Shown here piece after piece: positions 7,901 through 10,141 of a stretch of DNA of 10,141 nt. The notes under the pieces were generated by a model. It did no database searches and was not told where the DNA came from. It saw only the letters and a program-made list of their open reading frames with translations. Both the position numbers and the translations under genes were made by a program. Within the stretch, counting starts at the first letter, position 1. Every line of letters begins with the position of its first letter. Origin of the DNA: Chthoniobacterales bacterium (GTDB lineage Bacteria; Verrucomicrobiota; Verrucomicrobiia; Chthoniobacterales; UBA10450); assembly GCA_013695905.1 (NCBI GenBank), contig JACCZQ010000236.1:1-10141 (forward strand), read 5' to 3'.

Positions 7901-8353
7901 CGGAATGTGGGCCTCGCCCGCGATCTCGCGCGAGGCCTGCAGCCGGCCGAGCTCGGCTCCGTCGGGTTGACGGAGGCGCTGCGCGACCTGGCCACTTACA
8001 CGACGGCGAACCACGAATTGAAGTGCCGGCTCAAAACGCCGCGCACGATTCGCATCAAAGATCAGACGATCGGGCTGAACCTTTACCGCATCGCGCAGGA
8101 GGCGGTGACAAACGCGATCAAGCATGCGCAGGCGAAAGAGGTGGTGATTTGTCTCGAGCGCATCGGCGGCACAATCCGGCTCACCATTGAGGATGATGGA
8201 AAAGGAATGCGCCGGGGGCGGACAAAAAAAGGCAAAGGCCTCGGAGTTCACATCATGCACTACCGGGCGAACGTGCTCGGCGGGCACCTCGAGATCGAAC
8301 CACGGGAAAAGGGAGGCACGAAAATAACCTGTGAAGTGCCGGTCAAGGGATGA
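4952..8353 (+). CDS. Large soluble PAS/GAF sensor histidine kinase (HisKA_3, NarX/DegS type) with CheBR-like PAS N-terminus
   Basis: This 1133-residue protein has no transmembrane segment. Residues about 50-160 (LLEQYGPPSVVVN, EIVHLSQTAGRYLQ, NITRVVLPPLQIELR) and the coiled coil 183-232 (YEVANEELTTINHELKAN) followed by a PAS domain (230-340, MASTNVGTVFLDRQLRIHRFTP) match the region after the CheR domain in CheB-CheR-PAS fusions. Here the CheB and CheR catalytic parts are absent. Then come a PAS (348-465), a GAF (466-628), a PAS_3/PAC (636-757), another PAS (760-885) and a coiled coil (885-930). HisKA_3 carries EREKRRVGEDLHDMVCQEL with phospho-acceptor H943. The HATPase has NAIKHA (N1054), DDGKGM (D1081) and GKGLGVHIM. 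The partner is the NarL-type regulator with a 4-bp overlap. ATG 4952 has no Shine-Dalgarno; an in-frame TGA at 4922 limits extension, and ATG 5063 or 5096 are alternatives. The input signal is unknown; multiple PAS/GAF units suggest cytosolic ligand or redox sensing. Confidence 0.92.
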   Translation: MPDSAPPRLDPAATDETSANARRGARKRRDPATAAPVMAQAGHSRREVMLGELHLRLLEQYGPPSVVVNDVHEIVHLSQTAGRYLQFVGGEPSANITRVVLPPLQIELRTALIKAAHTKENARGAPVRVEIGGETETIALEVRPMSAENDAAGFYLVLFAKAGAAPPPTPAAAPAAATLSREADEEIQFLKQQLATTVEQYEVANEELTTINHELKANVEELSRINADLDHLMASTNVGTVFLDRQLRIHRFTPAAQKIFNLRPADMGRPISDITSRLHYAGFRDDVQKVLADLHTIEREVTVSDGNDCYLTRIAPYRTGENGIAGVVATFIDITRRKRAEAELLEGEARYRSIFNSIDEGYFLCEVIFDEADVPVDMLYLAANPAATRMVGQDFTGKRLREIDPGYEQYWFEVFGRVAKTGKSERQERYAAPTQSWYDFFVTKVGDAGDGRIGVVFQEITARKRDEAILRFVAEITGELSRRSSAEEIMEAVGAKIGSYLHVATCNFVEVNDKSPDVLRLISQWSRPELSSLVGHHPLAPSFGEELQRACRDGEVVVISDTKNDPRTDAPFFAERQVLSCVHVPFHQDGAWKYLMSITDTRPRKWRADEIELFTELANRVLPRLERARAEEALRASEERFRTIADNVPQVIWTNDSEGNAVYFNRQWYDYTGLSREESTGAGWQAVVHPHDAPASVARWQQAFRQGEIYETEYRLRGRDGEYRWFLGRNVPLRENDAVLSWFGTATDIDDVKQAEAALRETEERFRLLVEGTPDYAMFLMDQESIITYWSKGAERVFGWTADEAVGQTAALIFTPEDRAKKADEKEIEIALRDGRTPDRRWHLRNDERRIWVDGVMHRLDYPDTGSLRGFAKIARDATEQRNTEEALRHARDEMEQRVVERTADLLTSKNEVEQAMALRQELEKELLEISEREKRRVGEDLHDMVCQELTATALFLKTKAKILEHDSPPASQTLSEAAQIVNRNVGLARDLARGLQPAELGSVGLTEALRDLATYTTANHELKCRLKTPRTIRIKDQTIGLNLYRIAQEAVTNAIKHAQAKEVVICLERIGGTIRLTIEDDGKGMRRGRTKKGKGLGVHIMHYRANVLGGHLEIEPREKGGTKITCEVPVKG

Positions 8354-9021
8354 AACCGAAAGCAGCTGCAGACAAAAAATACGGGATCATCGTGGTGGAT
8401 GATCACCCGCTCTTTCGTAAGGGCGTGGTGCAGATGCTCAGCCAGGAACCGGATCTCGAGGTGCGGGCGGAGGCGGAGAACAGCCCCGGCGCGCTCGATG
8501 CCATGCGGCGCACGCCCCTGGACCTCGCGATTGTCGATATCGGACTGCACGGCAGCGCGAACGGCATCGAGCTGACAAAATCGATCAAAGCCGAGCACCC
8601 CGAGGTCCCGGTGCTGGTGCTCTCGATGCACGACGAGTCGCTTTACGCGGACCGCGCCTTACGGGCCGGGGCGCGCGGCTACCTCATGAAACGTGAGGCG
8701 CTCGATTCTGTCCTCACGGCCGTGCGCACTCTCCTGAATGGCGAGATTTATCTCAGCGCCGAGATGGCGAAACGGATGATCGCCGAGCATATCGGCGGCG
8801 GCGCGCAGGGGCGTTCCGCCGTGGAAAAGCTCACCGACCGCGAACTGGAGGTGCTGCAGCTCATCGGTGACGGCAAAGAAGTGCGCGACATCGCTGCCGA
8901 GCTGCACCTAAGCCCGAAGACCGTGGAAGCTCACCGTGCGAATATCAAAGAGAAGCTGAATCTCTCGAATGCGCGGGAAGTGGCGAGATTCGCCACGAAT
9001 TGGGTGAACGAGCAGCGGTGA
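8350..9021 (+). CDS. NarL/FixJ-family response regulator (REC + LuxR-type HTH)
   Basis: This 223-residue protein, normal for the family, has a receiver at about 11-130: acidic pair D17/D18 in IIVVDDHPLFRKG, phospho-acceptor D63 in LAIVDIGLHG, S92 in VLVLSMHDE and K114 in GYLMKRE. The C-terminal LuxR/GerE helix-turn-helix (about 158-218) contains LTDRELEVLQLIGDGK and the recognition helix region LSPKTVEAHRANIKEKL. It should be a DNA-binding transcription factor phosphorylated by the large HisKA_3 kinase. The ATG at 8350 overlaps the kinase TGA (ATGA), with AAGGG just upstream, so the two are probably translationally coupled. Its targets are not evident. It is followed by a 507-bp stretch without genes. 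Confidence 0.95.
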   Translation: MKPKAAADKKYGIIVVDDHPLFRKGVVQMLSQEPDLEVRAEAENSPGALDAMRRTPLDLAIVDIGLHGSANGIELTKSIKAEHPEVPVLVLSMHDESLYADRALRAGARGYLMKREALDSVLTAVRTLLNGEIYLSAEMAKRMIAEHIGGGAQGRSAVEKLTDRELEVLQLIGDGKEVRDIAAELHLSPKTVEAHRANIKEKLNLSNAREVARFATNWVNEQR

Positions 9022-9052
9022 TTTCGGGGCGGCGCTTGTGGAACGCCTCATT

Positions 9053-9148
9053 GTAGCTGCGGCGCTATGCGCCGCACGGATTTGTGCTCCCGCCACGCTC
9101 AGCGCTTGCGCCCCCACATACCCGTGTCGCCCACAGGGCGACAGCTAC
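9053..9148. repeat. 96-bp composite inverted repeat (two facing REP-like units, family B)
   Basis: The outer arms are GTAGCTG (9053-9059) and CAGCTAC (9142-9148). Each arm runs into an 8-bp hairpin: TGCGGCGC/GCGCCGCA around TAT (9058-9076) on the left, and TGTCGCCC/GGGCGACA around ACA (9125-9143) on the right. Each hairpin is followed toward the centre by CACGG or its complement CCGTG, and then by a weakly conserved TTTGTG/CATA segment. Read in the same orientation, the units share GTAGCTG, the stem position, a T-x-T loop and CACGG, while the stem differs at three compensated base pairs. The layout mirrors the element at 819-968, but the arm sequence differs. It lies just downstream of the kinase/regulator operon, a common place for REP-like elements, where it might also affect mRNA 3' ends. 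Confidence 0.8.
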
Positions 9149-9528
9149 GTCGGCGCGCGTCGGTCGCGCACACGTCAGCGCGAGCAAGCATGATGGATGG
9201 CGACGCTTTGCCCCGCCCGCGGAGTAATCGCCAACGTTCAAAGGGAATGCCTCACGTCATCCGAATTCATCGTTGGCAATTCTGATCCTTGGCGATGACG
9301 GAGCATCGCCCTCCACAGCGCGTGGCTCGTCACAAGATCCTGCAAATCACTTCGCCCCGGCAAGGACCACCAGACATACCGCCGATGATGCTCGCCGCGG
9401 CTTTGATGGCGACTTGTCCGAGTCTGCAGCCACAGGTCCTACGGGCCGCGCCCTTCCCCCCCATTTCACGTCCCGCAGGACCGTGGCTGCTGCTCGAACT
9501 CAACCGCCGAGAATCGGTCGACGCCCGA
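9149..9528. other. Gene-free stretch between composite repeat and ECF sigma gene
   Basis: I see no convincing gene here. Open frames exist on both strands, but their residue composition and lack of recognisable motifs suggest chance frames in GC-rich DNA. One partial inverted repeat pairs GCCAACG (9230-9236) with CGTTGGC (9271-9277), extended with one mismatch by flanking AAT/ATT. A separate perfect hairpin is at 9291-9310. No tRNA, CRISPR or clear terminator was found. Confidence 0.5.
9291..9310. repeat. Short perfect hairpin, possible solitary REP-like unit
   Basis: GGCGATG (9291-9297) and CATCGCC (9304-9310) form a 7-bp perfect stem around ACGGAG and are followed by CTCCA. The compact stem next to a short non-palindromic tail resembles a single REP-type unit, distinct in sequence from the two composite repeats. 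There is no T-run after it on the + strand, so it is not a typical intrinsic terminator. Confidence 0.45.
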
Positions 9529-10137
9529 TCAAATCTTACTCCGCTGCGCGCGGACACTGCTCGAGAGCTTCCGCAAGCCCAGCTCCAGCCGCGTCTTCAC
9601 CGTGCCGAGCGGCGTGCGGGTCTTCGCCGCGATCTCGCGGTGACTTAACCCATTAAAATAGGAAAGCCGCAGCGCCTGTTGCTGGAACTCCGGCAGCCGG
9701 TTCATCTCACGCTCCAGGAAGTGGCGGATATCGGACGCCGCGTTGTCCGTCTCGGCGTGCGTCCGCAGCCACGAGCGCGGTTCCGTTTCCACATAAACTT
9801 CGAAGCGATCTTTCGCCCGCGAATAAGCCGCCCGCCGCCGCACCCGGTCGATCGCCCTCCTCCGCGCGATCGTCACCAGCCATCCCAGCGGCTTGCCCAG
9901 CGCAGCCGAGTAGCTCCCCGCCTCGCGCCAGACCTGCAGCACGCTTTCCTGGAGCACATCGTCGGCTTCCGCTTCATCCTGTAGCACCTGGTAGATCACC
10001 TTCTTCAGCGTTTTCCCGTGCCTCTTATACAATTCGTCGAGCGCTGATTCTTCGCGGCCGGCGATGCTCGCCATGAGCGCTTCGTCTGTAGGAGTGGGCG
10101 TGAAGAGAGATGAGGTGTCGATGGCAGGTGCGATCAT
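9529..10137 (-). CDS. ECF-type RNA polymerase sigma factor
   Basis: This 202-residue protein is typical of sigma-70 extracytoplasmic-function factors. Region 2 spans about residues 33-101: DELYKRHGKTLKKVIYQV, DEAEADDVLQESVLQVWREA, and GWLVTIARRRAIDRVRRR. Region 4 spans about 143-192: LPEFQQQALRLSYFNGLSHREIAAKTRTPLGTVKTRLELGLRKL, with the DNA-recognition helix TPLGTVKTRL. There is no region 3 and only a short tail. It should direct RNA polymerase core to a specific promoter class. The ATG at 10137 sits four bases from the window edge, so an earlier start outside the window cannot be excluded. No anti-sigma gene follows in its direction of transcription; the downstream 507 bp are gene-free. How its activity is controlled is not visible here. 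Confidence 0.93.
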   Translation of the reverse strand: MIAPAIDTSSLFTPTPTDEALMASIAGREESALDELYKRHGKTLKKVIYQVLQDEAEADDVLQESVLQVWREAGSYSAALGKPLGWLVTIARRRAIDRVRRRAAYSRAKDRFEVYVETEPRSWLRTHAETDNAASDIRHFLEREMNRLPEFQQQALRLSYFNGLSHREIAAKTRTPLGTVKTRLELGLRKLSSSVRAQRSKI

Positions 10138-10141
10138 GCTG

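Noticed and set aside
9289..9648. A 119-codon + strand open frame in the gap before the sigma gene, and a 75-codon minus-strand frame at 9330-9557 that could have been a small anti-sigma.
   Set aside because: Both run into the sigma factor gene in other frames, show no membrane helix, zinc-binding or other motif, and have no ribosome binding site.

Overview
This is a GC-rich bacterial window with densely packed genes, TTG/GTG starts and weak Shine-Dalgarno sequences. Two composite palindromic repeats (819-968 and 9053-9148) and a third hairpin (9291-9310) lie between genes. The protein repertoire fits an environmental, signalling-rich bacterium: a GH57 branching enzyme, a secreted FlgD-like Ig protein, soluble PAS/GAF kinases and a stand-alone ECF sigma factor. 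Together with the repeat style this suggests Verrucomicrobiota (Opitutales or Chthoniobacterales type). That placement is inference; there is no rRNA or marker gene here.

Left part (1-2834, all + strand): the 3' end of a GH57/DUF1957 1,4-alpha-glucan branching enzyme, a composite inverted repeat, a secreted protein with a FlgD-like Ig domain whose N-terminus appears to be encoded by that repeat, and a small DEDDy-type 3'-5' exonuclease-fold protein. The exonuclease gene meets the next block tail to tail.

Middle part (2853-9021) is a signalling island of two divergently transcribed two-component pairs. Leftward are a single-domain response regulator (4702-4223) and a soluble histidine kinase with an RsbRD-type N-terminal domain (4097-2853). 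Rightward are a 1133-residue soluble multi-PAS/GAF histidine kinase of the NarX/DegS (HisKA_3) type and, overlapping it by ATGA, a NarL/FixJ-type DNA-binding response regulator. The N-terminus of the large kinase looks like the PAS tail of a CheB-CheR fusion without its catalytic domains. The shared intergenic region carries three tandem CTGTC(A/T) half-sites exactly 11 bp apart, closely resembling an extended Pho box.

Right part (9022-10141): a 507-bp gene-free stretch containing the second composite palindrome and smaller hairpins, then an ECF sigma factor on the minus strand with no anti-sigma gene downstream of it.

The most distinctive signals are the two composite palindromes. In each, two REP-like units face each other. 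Between the units the hairpin stems differ by compensatory base-pair changes while loops and flanks stay nearly constant, as expected if the folded structure is what is maintained.
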